A stretch of DNA of 64,000 nt from CAIXSC01 sp046349915 (lineage in GTDB: Bacteria; Planctomycetota; Planctomycetia; Pirellulales; Pirellulaceae), in assembly GCA_046349915.1 (NCBI GenBank), contig JAXMBL010000004.1:682001-746000 (forward strand), in the 5' to 3' direction. Under the pieces are notes generated by a model, which saw only the letters and a program-made list of their open reading frames with translations, searched no databases and was not told the DNA's origin. The first letter of the stretch is position 1. Each line of letters starts with the position of its first letter. The position numbers were made by a program, and so were the translations under genes. Below, piece after piece: positions 1 to 9,377 of the stretch.

Positions 1-20
1 CCGTGGGAAGATGAGAACTC

Positions 21-659
21 ATGAGCCGTTATCGAGTCTTGATCGCCGACGACCACTGCATCTTCGCCGAGGGATTGCGCGCCGTACTCGAACCGGAGTT
101 CGAGGTAGTGGGGTATGTTGGGAATGGTAAAGAGATGGTCGAGTCGGCGGTTGCGCTTCAACCGGACGTGGTGGTTGCCGACGTCAGCATGCCGTTGCTC
201 AACGGGATCGATGCCGTGGCGCGTCTGCGCGAATTGGGCGTGACGGCCCGAGTTGTCATGCTGACTCAACACTGGGATGTTTCCTACGCTCGCCGGGCGC
301 TGGCGGCTGGGGCGATGGGGTATGTCTTGAAGAACGCCGCCTCTGCCGAACTGATCGCGGCTGTTCGCGAAGCAGTGCAGAGTCGGACTTACGTGACGCC
401 GTTGATTGCCGGCGAACTGCTTCAGGCCTATCGTGAAAGTGAATCGTCGGAGAGCGAGGAACGCTTGTTGACGGTGCGACAGCGAGAGGTATTGAAGTTA
501 GTGGCCGAGGGGTGCTCGGCGAAAACAATTGCCGCCAAGCTGGATATCTCGGTCCGGACGGCCGAGGCGCACAAGGCGAACGTGATGGCGGCCCTGGGGG
601 TCGCTTCGACCGCCGAGCTAGTTCAGTACGCCATTCGGCACGGCATCATTTCTGTGTGA
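21..659 (+). CDS. NarL/FixJ-type response regulator
   Basis: This 212-residue two-domain regulator would be phosphorylated by a sensor kinase and then bind DNA. The receiver domain spans about residues 4-120, with the acidic pair D10-D11, phosphoacceptor D54 (in VVVADVSMP) and the conserved Lys in YVLKNA. The C-terminal LuxR-type helix-turn-helix (about 148-205) has the usual LTVRQREVLKLVAEG and SVRTAEAHKANV blocks. Length is normal for the family. The start at 21 is the only ATG giving the full receiver domain. The partner kinase is not in the window and probably lies just upstream. The gene is followed by about 300 bp without a convincing gene, so it is likely the last in its unit. Regulated genes cannot be inferred. 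Confidence 0.95.
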   Translation: MSRYRVLIADDHCIFAEGLRAVLEPEFEVVGYVGNGKEMVESAVALQPDVVVADVSMPLLNGIDAVARLRELGVTARVVMLTQHWDVSYARRALAAGAMGYVLKNAASAELIAAVREAVQSRTYVTPLIAGELLQAYRESESSESEERLLTVRQREVLKLVAEGCSAKTIAAKLDISVRTAEAHKANVMAALGVASTAELVQYAIRHGIISV

Positions 660-955
660 AGGTTCTGAAAGCGCCCACTAGTCCACTAGGTATTGCGCAA
701 TGCGCAGTCCGCTGTCCGTAGTTTTGCGAATGTTCCGCCGCGGTATTTCCGCCGGATAATGTTTCAACGGCTCGGAACGCTTCCTCGACCGTTCCGTCCT
801 GGTTTCGGCCTACGCGATCGGCGGCGGTGAGTCCGTGCCGTCGTAAGGGGAGGTGGGGCATGAAGATTGGACGCTTGCTCGCGGGTGTTCGCGGTCTTCG
901 TCGAGTGTCTCTACTTTCGGAGACGCTCCGAGTATTCGTTTGGAAGGAGTGACCC
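660..955. other. Intergenic stretch, no gene seen
   Basis: About 300 bp between the response regulator and the next exported protein. Short open frames on both strands here lack ribosome-binding sites and recognisable protein character. It presumably holds the promoter of the downstream pair. No convincing -35/-10 pair or terminator was identified. Confidence 0.5.
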
Positions 956-1846
956 ATGAGGACGCTATTGTTGGCAATTCTGCTGGTCGCCTTGAGTGCC
1001 GCGGCCGCGTACAGCGCGGAAGGAATTCCGCAGGGGGACGAGGAGGCGGCAATTCGTAAAGCCGTCGAGTCCTATGTGGTCGCCTTCAATCAAGGCGACG
1101 CGAAGGCGCTCGCGACACTGTGGTCTCCCGAGGCGGTTTACACGAACCCTCTGAGCGGGATGCTAGTAGTTGGCCGCGCCGCGATCGAGAAGCAGTTCGC
1201 AAGCATCTTTGCAGATGAACAAAAAGTCCAGTTGGCGGCGACGACTGAATCAATCCGCTTTCTCTCGCCAGGAGTCGCCGTGGAGAACGGTACTGCCAAA
1301 TTGTTGCGCGGTGGGAAAGAAGTGGAGCAATCCAGCTATACGGCTATCTATGTCAAGCGCGATGGCCAATGGCTGTTGGACCGCGTCACTGAAGAGGATT
1401 TGGTCGAGCCTCCTTCCCACTACGAACAACTGAAACCGTTGGAGTGGCTCGTCGGACGCTGGACCGATCAAGATGATCAAGCGACCGTGCTGACCGAGTG
1501 CCACTGGGCGAAGAACAACAATTTCCTCGTGCGTTCGTTCACCGTGCAAATTCGCGATCGCATCGACATGGCCGGAATACAGGTCGTCGGCTGGGATCCG
1601 GCAGCCAAACGAGTTCGTTCGTGGGTCTTCGATTCGGATGGTGGATTCGGGGAAGGAACTTGGACGAATAAGGGCGACCGCTGGCACATCCAACTCCAGG
1701 GTGTTCTCGCGGATGGCCGCAAAACTTCAGCCATCACCATCATGACTCGGTTGGATGCCAACACGTGCACGCTGCAGAGCGTGAGTCGGACTGTAGACGG
1801 CGAGCTGCTGCCGAACATCGACGAAGTCAAAATCCACAAGGAATAA
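956..1846 (+). CDS. Exported SnoaL/NTF2-like (DUF4440-type) protein
   Basis: A 296-residue protein with an N-terminal signal peptide (hydrophobic LLLAILLVALSAAAAYS, cleavage near residue 20-22). Residues about 28-140 match the SgcJ/EcaC group of NTF2-like folds: an AIRKAVESYVVAFNQGD helix followed by a WSPEAVY strand. Such domains often bind small ligands, but no catalytic residue can be assigned. Residues about 150-296 form a second beta-rich domain (WLVGRWTD, VVGWDPAAKRVRSWVFDSDGG) commonly paired with this fold in planctomycetes. The ATG follows a purine-rich GGAAGGAGTGACCC, a good ribosome-binding site. The next exported gene starts 7 bp after its stop, so the two are probably co-transcribed. 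Substrate unknown. Confidence 0.85.
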   Translation: MRTLLLAILLVALSAAAAYSAEGIPQGDEEAAIRKAVESYVVAFNQGDAKALATLWSPEAVYTNPLSGMLVVGRAAIEKQFASIFADEQKVQLAATTESIRFLSPGVAVENGTAKLLRGGKEVEQSSYTAIYVKRDGQWLLDRVTEEDLVEPPSHYEQLKPLEWLVGRWTDQDDQATVLTECHWAKNNNFLVRSFTVQIRDRIDMAGIQVVGWDPAAKRVRSWVFDSDGGFGEGTWTNKGDRWHIQLQGVLADGRKTSAITIMTRLDANTCTLQSVSRTVDGELLPNIDEVKIHKE

Positions 1847-1853
1847 CCGAGCC

Positions 1854-3044
1854 ATGAGAAATCTCATCTGTGCGAGCGTCGCAATGCTGGCTGTCATGTC
1901 GTTCAGCGCTGATGATGCGTGGGCGCGCGGTGGACGGGGAGGAGGAGGAGGGGGCGGAGGTATGAGTCGCCCCAGCCCTTCGATCAGTCGGTCTCCGTCG
2001 GTCAGCCGACCTGCGCCGTCTATCAATCGACCGGCGGCGCCGAGTCCCTCGCGGCCAAGTGCTGGCGGCGGCGGCGCGAGACCCAGCACGGGCGTCGCAA
2101 CCCGACCGACCGCGGGTCAGTTACAGAACTTTTTGGATGTGCCAGCGGGAGGAGCGGCTCGCGCCGGAAACCTTCCCGCGTCGCGACCAGGGGGCGGAGT
2201 GAATGCGGCGGCCGGAGGCGGGGCAGCGGCCGAGTTCCTACGCGGCGGCGGGCCGCAAGCGGCGACGCTTCCCGCTGGCGGTCAGCGACCAGGCGTCGGT
2301 GATCGGCCCGGTATTGGTGAGCGACCAGGAATCGCGGATCGACCGGCGGCCGGAAACCGGCCTGCTCGCATTGAGAATCGCCAACAGTGGCAAAACAATC
2401 GGCTTGAGCGGCGGGACGAAGTTCGCGATCAAGTTCGCGAGAACCATCCGAGACTCGATTTCTGGTCCGATCATCCTAACTGGGCGGCGTGGCGCATCAA
2501 TCGCCCCTATCGCTGGGCCACATGGGCCGCGATCACGGGGTGGGTGGGCTACGGCTGGACGGATGCGATTCCCTATAGCTATGGCGAAAACGTTTACTAT
2601 GAAGATGGTTCGGTCTATTACGGCGATCAAGTGGTCGCCTCCGCGGATGAGTACGCGCAGCAAGCGGAATCGATGCTGGCGAGTGCGCCGAAGGTTGCGC
2701 CTGAGAATGGCGAATGGATGCCTTTGGGCGTGTTTGCACTGACTCCCGACGGCCAGGGAACTGGTCCGGATCCGACGCTCTTCTTGCAGTTGGCTGTCAG
2801 CAAGGATGGCGTTATCTCGGGTTCCTTGCACAACTCGGCGACCAACAGCACTCAGACGGTCGAAGGTGTGGTGGACAAGAAGTCGCAACGCTGTGCCTGG
2901 AACGTCATCGGCAAGAATCGCCCCATCATGGAAACGGGGATCTCGAATCTGACCCAGGACACGGCGCCTGCGCTGCTGCATTTCGCGGACGGTCAGACTC
3001 AGCAATGGTTAATGGTCCGTTTGGAGGAACCAGAGACAAAGTAG
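1854..3044 (+). CDS. Secreted low-complexity 'mu-protocadherin'-like protein
   Basis: A 396-residue exported protein. Residues 1-25 form a signal peptide ending near DDAWA. Residues 26-170 are low complexity: a Gly run, then Ser/Pro/Arg repeats and R-P-G-(I/V)-x-(D/E)-R-P repeats. Residues about 175-230 carry an Arg/Gln/Asn-rich helix (NRQQWQNNRLERRDEVRDQV) followed by a Trp/Tyr-rich segment; planctomycete proteins with this layout are often labelled 'mu-protocadherin' cell-surface proteins. The C-terminal 140 residues form a separate globular beta-type domain with no enzyme motif that I recognise. It lies 7 bp behind the DUF4440-type gene and 113 bp before the glucosidase. A surface or periplasmic role is inferred only from the signal peptide and composition. 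Confidence 0.8.
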   Translation: MRNLICASVAMLAVMSFSADDAWARGGRGGGGGGGGMSRPSPSISRSPSVSRPAPSINRPAAPSPSRPSAGGGGARPSTGVATRPTAGQLQNFLDVPAGGAARAGNLPASRPGGGVNAAAGGGAAAEFLRGGGPQAATLPAGGQRPGVGDRPGIGERPGIADRPAAGNRPARIENRQQWQNNRLERRDEVRDQVRENHPRLDFWSDHPNWAAWRINRPYRWATWAAITGWVGYGWTDAIPYSYGENVYYEDGSVYYGDQVVASADEYAQQAESMLASAPKVAPENGEWMPLGVFALTPDGQGTGPDPTLFLQLAVSKDGVISGSLHNSATNSTQTVEGVVDKKSQRCAWNVIGKNRPIMETGISNLTQDTAPALLHFADGQTQQWLMVRLEEPETK

Positions 3045-3157
3045 CATTCGTTCTTGTTTATTCGGGTAAACGTAGTCCGCTTGCCTTCAGTGGACTAACA
3101 TTGAGTTGGCGGTTGACGCGCGAACTCGCACGGCTCATCGACGATTGAGGTTGCACC

Positions 3158-5881
3158 ATGATTCACGAAAAGACGCGACTCGAAGAAGCTCGCAAGGATC
3201 AAGCCCCTTGGAAAAAATGGGGACCATACTTGTCCGAGCGTCAGTGGGGCACCGTGCGCGAGGACTACAGCGAGAATGGCGATGCTTGGAATTTCTTCAC
3301 CCACGATCACGCTCGCTCTCGAGCCTACCGCTGGGGCGAGGACGGTTTGGCGGGCATTTCCGACGTGATGCAGCAGCTATGCTTCGCCCTGACTCTCTGG
3401 AACGGTCGAGACCCGATCTTGAAAGAACGTTTGTTTGGTTTAACCAACAGCGAGGGAAATCACGGCGAGGACGTCAAGGAGTACTATTTCTACCTCGATA
3501 GCACGCCGACCCACTCGTACATGAAGTATCTGTACAAGTATCCTCAAGCGGCGTTTCCCTACGCTGATCTGGTGGAGACCAACCGACGTCGTAATCGCGA
3601 CGACATGGAGTACGAGCTGCTCGACACGGGCGTTTTTCAGGAGGATCGCTATTTCGACGTCTTCGTCGAATATGCCAAGGCGGGGCCCGAGGACATTTTG
3701 GTGCGTATCACCGCCGTCAATCGCGGACCCGATGCGGCGGAACTCCATTTGTTGCCGACGCTCTGGTTTCGCAACGACTGGTCGAAGTGGATTGCCCCAT
3801 CGAACCGATCCCCCCATAAACCTCAACTCAAACAAGTTGACGCATCCGCGGGCGCGGCGACGGTTAAGGGAACTCATCCGGCGCTCGGTGAATTCACTTG
3901 GTGCTGTGAAGGGGATGCTCCCCTGCTCTTCACCGAGAACGAAACGAACCACGAGCGGTTGTTCCCTGGACAAGCGAACGAAAGTCCGTTCGTCAAAGAT
4001 GGGATCAATGACTTTGTGGTTCAGGGCCGCGAGAACGCGGTCAATCCAGAGAAACAGGGAACGAAAGTCGCGGGTCATTACCGTGTTCAAATCGGCGCCG
4101 GGCAGACGCATGTGATTCGGCTGCGACTTACCATGGGTTCTCCGAGCCCGAGCGACGCCCCCTTTGGCCGGCAGTTCGACCAGATTTTCGCCGACAGGTT
4201 GCGCGAAGCGGACGACTTTTATCGATCGGTCACGCCAGCTTCCGTAAGCGCCGACGCGGCGAACGTGATGCGTCAGGCGTTGGCCGGAATGCTGTGGAGC
4301 AAGCAGTTCTTCTTCTTTGACGGCGACAATTGGTTGGATGAGCATAACTCGAACCCTCTCCACTCGGGCTACCGCAGTTCCCGAAACTCGGAGTGGTTCC
4401 ATATGCTGAACAAAGACGTCATCTCCATGCCCGATAAGTGGGAATACCCTTGGTACGCGGCCTGGGATCTGGCTTTTCACACGCTGCCGCTGTCGATCGT
4501 GGATACCGATTTCGCCAAGGAGCAGATGACGCTGATGCTGAAGGGCGTGTATCTGCATCCGAACGGTCAATTGCCGGCGTATGAGTGGAATTTCAGCGAT
4601 GTGAATCCACCCGTGCATGCGTGGGCGACGCTGTTTTTACATCGCTCCGCGCAGGCGCTGGGCGGCGAAACGGACATCGAATTCCTGAAAGCGGCTTTCA
4701 ATAAGCTGGTGCTGAACTTCACTTGGTGGGTGAATCGCAAGGACCGCTTTGGCAAGAACGTTTTCGAAGGCGGCTTTCTCGGACTCGACAATATCGGCGT
4801 CTTTGATCGCAGCGCGCCGCTCCCCACGGGCGGTCATTTGGAGCAAGCAGACGGCACGGCATGGATGGCGCTCTTCAGTCAGAACATGACGGAGTTGGCG
4901 ATCGAATTGGCGGCCCATGATCCCACCTACGAAGACATGGTCCTGAAATTCGTGGAACAATTTTACTACATCGCGGCGGCGATGAATCGTCCCGGACAAG
5001 ACAGCATGTGGGACGAGGAGGATGGCTTCTACTACGATCTGCTGCGCTTGCCTGACGGCAGCGCCACTCGCCTCAAGGTGCGTTCCCTGGTGGGACTGCT
5101 GCCTCTTTGCGCGACAACCGTCTTCGAGAAGTGGCAGCGCGAAAAAGTGCCGCACGCCATGAAGGGCATGTTGGACCGGCTGCGCCGCATACCGGAATTA
5201 TCGCAAACGATGCACCCTACGGGACCGGGGACTTGGGGCGTCGATGAACGCGGAATGCTCGCCGTCCTCAACCCCGAGCGACTCCGCCGAGTCCTCGCGA
5301 GAATGCTCGACGAAAGCGAGTTCTTCAGCCCGCATGGCATCCGCTCGATCTCGAAGTACCACGAGCAACATCCCTATGTGTTTCATGTGAACGGTCAAGA
5401 GTATCGAGTCGACTATTTGCCAGCCGAGTCGAATACGGGAATGTTCGGCGGCAACTCGAATTGGCGAGGTCCTGTCTGGATGCCGGTGAACGCCATGATC
5501 ATTCGAGCGCTCTTGCAGTACTATCTGTACTACGGAGACAACTTCAAGATCGAATGCCCAACCGGGTCAGGCAACCTGATGAACCTGTTTGAAGTGAGTC
5601 AGGAACTCTCCAACCGACTGACGAAGATTTTTCTTCGCGACGAGCATGGTCGGCGACCCGTCTACGGGGGCGCCGAGAAGTTTCAGTCCGATCCCCACTG
5701 GCGCGATTACGTCCTGTTCTACGAGTATTTCCACGGCGACAATGGAGCCGGATTGGGAGCGAGTCACCAGACGGGTTGGACGGGGCTGGCGGCAAAGTTC
5801 ATTCAGCTCTACGGCAAACTAGATGCGAAGCACGCCTTGGAAGGCGGCAAATTGGCGGGATTCCAGCAAGTTAAAGGATAG
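3158..5881 (+). CDS. MGH1/GH63-like glucosidase
   Basis: A 907-residue cytoplasmic-type glycoside hydrolase with no signal peptide. The C-terminal half has the (alpha/alpha)6 MGH1-like/GH63 signatures: KWEYPWYAAWDLAFHTLPL with the acidic W-D pair, a NGQLPAYEWNFSDVNPPVHA loop, NSNWRGPVWMPVNAMIIRAL and the terminal GASHQTGWTGLAAKFIQLYG motif. Known relatives hydrolyse alpha-glucosidic or mannosylglycerate-type linkages; the exact substrate cannot be read from sequence. The ATG follows TTGAGGTTGCACC. The gene ends 7 bp before the GTG start of a GH13 enzyme, so the two likely act on the same alpha-glucan or compatible-solute pathway. Confidence 0.88.
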   Translation: MIHEKTRLEEARKDQAPWKKWGPYLSERQWGTVREDYSENGDAWNFFTHDHARSRAYRWGEDGLAGISDVMQQLCFALTLWNGRDPILKERLFGLTNSEGNHGEDVKEYYFYLDSTPTHSYMKYLYKYPQAAFPYADLVETNRRRNRDDMEYELLDTGVFQEDRYFDVFVEYAKAGPEDILVRITAVNRGPDAAELHLLPTLWFRNDWSKWIAPSNRSPHKPQLKQVDASAGAATVKGTHPALGEFTWCCEGDAPLLFTENETNHERLFPGQANESPFVKDGINDFVVQGRENAVNPEKQGTKVAGHYRVQIGAGQTHVIRLRLTMGSPSPSDAPFGRQFDQIFADRLREADDFYRSVTPASVSADAANVMRQALAGMLWSKQFFFFDGDNWLDEHNSNPLHSGYRSSRNSEWFHMLNKDVISMPDKWEYPWYAAWDLAFHTLPLSIVDTDFAKEQMTLMLKGVYLHPNGQLPAYEWNFSDVNPPVHAWATLFLHRSAQALGGETDIEFLKAAFNKLVLNFTWWVNRKDRFGKNVFEGGFLGLDNIGVFDRSAPLPTGGHLEQADGTAWMALFSQNMTELAIELAAHDPTYEDMVLKFVEQFYYIAAAMNRPGQDSMWDEEDGFYYDLLRLPDGSATRLKVRSLVGLLPLCATTVFEKWQREKVPHAMKGMLDRLRRIPELSQTMHPTGPGTWGVDERGMLAVLNPERLRRVLARMLDESEFFSPHGIRSISKYHEQHPYVFHVNGQEYRVDYLPAESNTGMFGGNSNWRGPVWMPVNAMIIRALLQYYLYYGDNFKIECPTGSGNLMNLFEVSQELSNRLTKIFLRDEHGRRPVYGGAEKFQSDPHWRDYVLFYEYFHGDNGAGLGASHQTGWTGLAAKFIQLYGKLDAKHALEGGKLAGFQQVKG

Positions 5882-5888
5882 TGTTTCC

Positions 5889-7370
5889 GTGAAAACGCCT
5901 CGTTACCCAGCGCTTTATCAAGTCAATACTCGCGTGTGGCTGACGGAGCTGTCCGCTGAGCTTGGCCGACGAGCCACGCTGGCTGACCTCCCCGATGCGG
6001 CACTCGACCAATTCGCCGAATGGGGATTCGACTGGATCTGGCTCCTTAGCGTCTGGCAAACCGGGCCTAGCGCCCGCCAAGTGTCGCGAGCCAACCCCGA
6101 GTGGCGGTGCGAGTTTCACGAAACATTGCCCGATTTACGGGATGAGGATATCGCCGGCTCGGGCTTTGCCATCACCGGTTACACCGTGCATGAGGACCTT
6201 GGGGGAGACGACGCGCTGGCTCGTTTGCGCGAACGTCTGCGCGAACGGGGCCTAAAGCTCATGCTCGACTTCGTCCCCAATCATATGGGACTCGATCATC
6301 CGTGGGTCGATGATCACCTCGATTATTTCGTGGAAGGGAGTGAGGCCGATTTGGTCGGCGCGCCGCACAACTATACTCGCCTTCATCGACGCGGCGGCGA
6401 CGTCATCCTGGCCTATGGGCGCGATCCTTTTTTTGCTGGCTGGCCAGACACCTTGCAGTTGAACTACGCCAATCCAGCTCTCCAAGAGGCGATGATCGGC
6501 GAGCTGACCAGGATCGCCGGACAATGCGACGGCGTACGCTGTGACATGGCGATGCTGGTCTTGCCCGAAGTGTTTGAGCGTACATGGGGCAAGAAGGCGC
6601 CGCTGTTTTGGCCGTCGGCAACCCAATGCGTGCGCGACCAATTTCCAGAATTTCTGTTCATGGCGGAGGTCTACTGGGATTTGGAGTGGACCCTCCAACA
6701 GCAAGGGTTCGATTACGCCTACGACAAGCGGTTGTATGACCGACTGCGGGAAGGTCGCCCCGCGCCGGTGCGAGCACATCTTCACGCGGGCCTCGATTAC
6801 CAGGACAAGTTGGCTCGGTTCTTGGAGAACCATGACGAACCGCGAGCGGCGACCGTATTCTCTCGCGAGGTTCAGCAGGCCGCCGCCGTCATTTCGTATC
6901 TTTCACCCGGCCTGCGTTTCTTCCACCAAGGGCAGTTCGAAGGAAAAAAGAAACGGATCTCGCCCCACTTGGTCCGCGGTCCCGTGGAGCCCGTGGATCA
7001 TGAACTCAGACGGTTTTATCAACGCCTTCTGGAGATTCTCCGATTGCCCATGGTGCGGGATGGGCACTGGCAACTACTCGACGGCGCGCCCGGCTGGGAT
7101 GGGAATTGGACGCACGATTGCTGCGTGGTTTTCGGTTGGCAAAAGGAAACCGGCCCGTCGCTCGTGGTCGCCGTCAACTACGCGGACCATCAGAGTCAAT
7201 GTCACGTGCGATTGCCGTTCGCAGGACTCGCCGGCAAAAAATGGCGACTCGATGACCTGCTTCAAGGGGCGAGCTATGAGTGGCAAGGCGATGACTTGAC
7301 CGGGAAGGGACTGTACTTGGATCTCGCTCCATGGCAAGCGTGTGTCTTTCGGTTAGTTGAAGTTGTGTAG
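5889..7370 (+). CDS. GH13 alpha-amylase family protein
   Basis: A 493-residue (beta/alpha)8 glycosidase. All four conserved GH13 regions are visible: region I DFVPNHMGLDH, region II DGVRCDMAML with the nucleophile Asp, region III FMAEVYWDLEW with the acid/base Glu, and region IV FLENHDEPRAA with the third Asp. A C-terminal beta domain (about 410-493) follows. There is no signal peptide, so it is probably cytosolic. I chose the GTG at 5889 (VKTPRYPALYQVNTRVW) rather than an upstream ATG that would run inside the glucosidase gene. The 7-bp spacing to the glucosidase implies one operon. Whether it acts on starch, sucrose or trehalose is not decidable here. Confidence 0.9.
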   Translation: MKTPRYPALYQVNTRVWLTELSAELGRRATLADLPDAALDQFAEWGFDWIWLLSVWQTGPSARQVSRANPEWRCEFHETLPDLRDEDIAGSGFAITGYTVHEDLGGDDALARLRERLRERGLKLMLDFVPNHMGLDHPWVDDHLDYFVEGSEADLVGAPHNYTRLHRRGGDVILAYGRDPFFAGWPDTLQLNYANPALQEAMIGELTRIAGQCDGVRCDMAMLVLPEVFERTWGKKAPLFWPSATQCVRDQFPEFLFMAEVYWDLEWTLQQQGFDYAYDKRLYDRLREGRPAPVRAHLHAGLDYQDKLARFLENHDEPRAATVFSREVQQAAAVISYLSPGLRFFHQGQFEGKKKRISPHLVRGPVEPVDHELRRFYQRLLEILRLPMVRDGHWQLLDGAPGWDGNWTHDCCVVFGWQKETGPSLVVAVNYADHQSQCHVRLPFAGLAGKKWRLDDLLQGASYEWQGDDLTGKGLYLDLAPWQACVFRLVEVV

Positions 7371-7730
7371 TGGTAGTGTCGGACAGCCGGACGAAAAAAC
7401 TACCAGCAGACCCACCTTATCGAACAAAGGCGACGCTACGGAAGGCGGGCGAGAGACGATATCTTCTTGTGGATGTGAACCGCGAGTCTTCAGCATCCAT
7501 GCCATTGCGAGGTCGAGCACGCTGCTCGCCTGAGTCTGAATGTCCCGCACCTCTTTCTTCTTCCCCGAGCAGACTCGAAGGGCTGCCAGCAACTCGGAAT
7601 CATTCACGCCTGCCATGCGGCGTTCCTCGACTCGCTTAATGAAAGGGGGGCGACATTGTCAGAGGTTGTAGACCAAAGCTAGCGGCAGGGAAGCGTCCAG
7701 CAGGAAGTGGTTGAGCATTTTTGCCCGGAT

Positions 7731-7787
7731 CGACGGACTGGAAGTCCGTCGTACGGGAGGCAGCGACGGACTAGAAGTCCGTCGTAC
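7731..7787 (+). repeat. Dispersed palindrome, two tandem copies
   Basis: Two copies of a 24-nt unit at 7731-7754 and 7764-7787, exactly 33 bp apart. The core GACGGACT-xGA-AGTCCGTC is a perfect 8-bp stem with a 3-nt loop (CTG>GAAG in the first copy, CTAGAAG in the second), extended by CG...CG and a one-sided GTAC tail. The same unit recurs elsewhere in the window. Confidence 0.9.
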
Positions 7788-7854
7788 TAGGTAGTCCCCG
7801 TCTTGAGTTGATTCCGAGTAGACTGTTGAGTTGTCACATCGACGAACCGGGGAG

Positions 7855-7878
7855 CGACGGACTTCCGGTCCGTTGATC
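7855..7878 (-). repeat. Dispersed palindrome, diverged copy
   Basis: Inverted relative to the pair at 7731. It reads GACGGACTTCCGGTCCGTT, so the inner stem has shifted but a hairpin is still possible. It lies 45 bp before the DUF1501 start codon. Confidence 0.65.
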
Positions 7879-7922
7879 CGAAAACTGTAGAGGCGGAGCG
7901 GGTTTCCTAGGACGGCAATACA

Positions 7923-9377
7923 ATGCATGGTCACAGACAAAGTCAGCCGCGAGTGGACGGTCGAGGTTGCGCCGCGTTTCGTTCACTCCATCGTCGACAG
8001 GCGATTCAAGTCGGCGTCTGCGGAGCGCTCGGTTTGACTCTGGGAGACCTGCTTCGCTGGGAGTCTCTTGGCCAAGAAGCGGCGAGGTCAGAGGCTAACG
8101 GACAGAAGGCCGCCGATTCGGGGACGCAAGCATTCTCCGCGGCGGGCTCGAAGGGCAAGATTGCTCCGAGGGCGCTCAGCGTCATTCAACTTCACTTGGG
8201 TGGAGGTTGGCCACAGCAAGAATCGCTCGACCCCAAACCCGAGGCGCCGGTCGAGTACCGCGGGTCATTCGGCGTGACCAAGACGAACAATGGCGATGTC
8301 TTCAGCGACAACCTGCCCAAGACGGCCGCGATCGCGGACAAGATTACGGTCGTACGCAGTTTAGTCGGACGCATTCCCGACCACCAACAGGCGACCTACC
8401 ATCTCTTCACGGGCTACACGCCGACGGCTGTGATCGACTATCCGCAAATGGGATCAGTCGTCTCGCACGAGCTCGGCGGACGCGGCGAGCTTCCACCGTA
8501 CATCGCGATTCCCAACAACCACAGCTTCGCGGGCAGTACGGGATTTCTGAGCAGCACCTTTGGCGCATTCGATCTGAATGCCGATCCCGGACAGAAGGGA
8601 TTCAAAGTTCGCGATTTCTCCTTGCCTAACGGTGTTTCGCCCGAGAGCTTCAGTCGTCGTCAATCGGCTCGCGACGTCGTGGAAAAACGCTTGCGAAAGA
8701 TGAAGGCCGATCCCACGACGATCGACACCATGGACGATTTCTACAAGCGAGCCTACACGTTGCTGACTTCGTCGAGTGCTCAACGAGCCTTCACGCTCGA
8801 GGGCGAGACCGAAGAAACCATGCAGCTGTACGGGCGCGATGTGGTCGGTTTACGAGGACCCGACAATCGCTTTCATCCCAAGGGGCTCGCCGAACGACTG
8901 ATCCTCGCGCGTCGCTTGGTGGAAGCAGGCACTCGATTCGTGACGGTTACCTATGGCTCTTGGGACTCGCACGTCGACGTTCGCAAGAACTGCCTCGATC
9001 AAATGCCCGCGCTCGATGCCGCGATCGCTGGCATGGTGCAGGATCTGGACCAACGCGGTTTGCTCGACACCACGTTGTTCTGGGTGACCACCGAGTTTGG
9101 ACGTACGCCCAAGGTCAATGCGACAAGCGGTCGCGATCATTGGGCTCGTTGCTATTCAAATCTCCTGGCGGGCGGCGGCTTCGCCCGCGGTCTCATCTAC
9201 GGCGCCAGCGACTCGACGGCCGCCGAGCCAGCTCGTGATGCCGTGGTGCTCGAAGATCTGCTCTTCACGATCTACCATCAATTGGGCATCGACGCCGACA
9301 AGGAATTGGTCGCCTTTGGCACTCGCCCCATCGAGATCGTCAAGGACGGCAAACTTGTCAAGGGAGTGCTCGCGTGA
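7923..9377 (+). CDS. DUF1501 domain protein (Tat-exported, sulfatase-like)
   Basis: A 484-residue member of the planctomycete DUF1501 family, which has an alkaline-phosphatase/sulfatase-like fold. The N-terminus carries a twin-arginine-type signal (HRRQAIQVGVCGALGLTLGD) after a short basic leader. Characteristic blocks are visible: SVIQLHLGGGWPQQESLDPKPEAP, GRIPDHQQATYHLFTGY, TVTYGSWDSHVDVRKN, LDTTLFWVTTEFGRTPKVN and GRDHWARCYSNLLAGGG. Biochemical function is not established for the family. The stop overlaps the GTG start of the PPC-domain gene (GTGA), so the genes are translationally coupled. They form a set with the following DUF1549/1553 and WD40 genes. Confidence 0.92.
   Translation: MHGHRQSQPRVDGRGCAAFRSLHRRQAIQVGVCGALGLTLGDLLRWESLGQEAARSEANGQKAADSGTQAFSAAGSKGKIAPRALSVIQLHLGGGWPQQESLDPKPEAPVEYRGSFGVTKTNNGDVFSDNLPKTAAIADKITVVRSLVGRIPDHQQATYHLFTGYTPTAVIDYPQMGSVVSHELGGRGELPPYIAIPNNHSFAGSTGFLSSTFGAFDLNADPGQKGFKVRDFSLPNGVSPESFSRRQSARDVVEKRLRKMKADPTTIDTMDDFYKRAYTLLTSSSAQRAFTLEGETEETMQLYGRDVVGLRGPDNRFHPKGLAERLILARRLVEAGTRFVTVTYGSWDSHVDVRKNCLDQMPALDAAIAGMVQDLDQRGLLDTTLFWVTTEFGRTPKVNATSGRDHWARCYSNLLAGGGFARGLIYGASDSTAAEPARDAVVLEDLLFTIYHQLGIDADKELVAFGTRPIEIVKDGKLVKGVLA

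Larger units (their letters stand above)
7371..7922. other. Intergenic stretch with palindromic repeats
   Basis: 552 bp between the GH13 and DUF1501 genes. The right half holds two tandem copies and one diverged, inverted copy of the dispersed palindromic repeat (listed separately). The left half contains a minus-strand open frame (7353-7616) that I do not accept as a gene. No RNA gene was recognised. Confidence 0.6.

Noticed and set aside
3440..4618. Long minus-strand open frame (392 codons) inside the glucosidase gene
   Set aside because: Mirror of a strongly coding plus-strand gene in GC-rich DNA; no family motif.
7353..7616. Minus-strand 87-residue open frame with some protein-like composition
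   Set aside because: Overlaps the GH13 gene end, has only a weak GAGG site and no recognised family. It could be a decayed gene fragment, but support is too thin.
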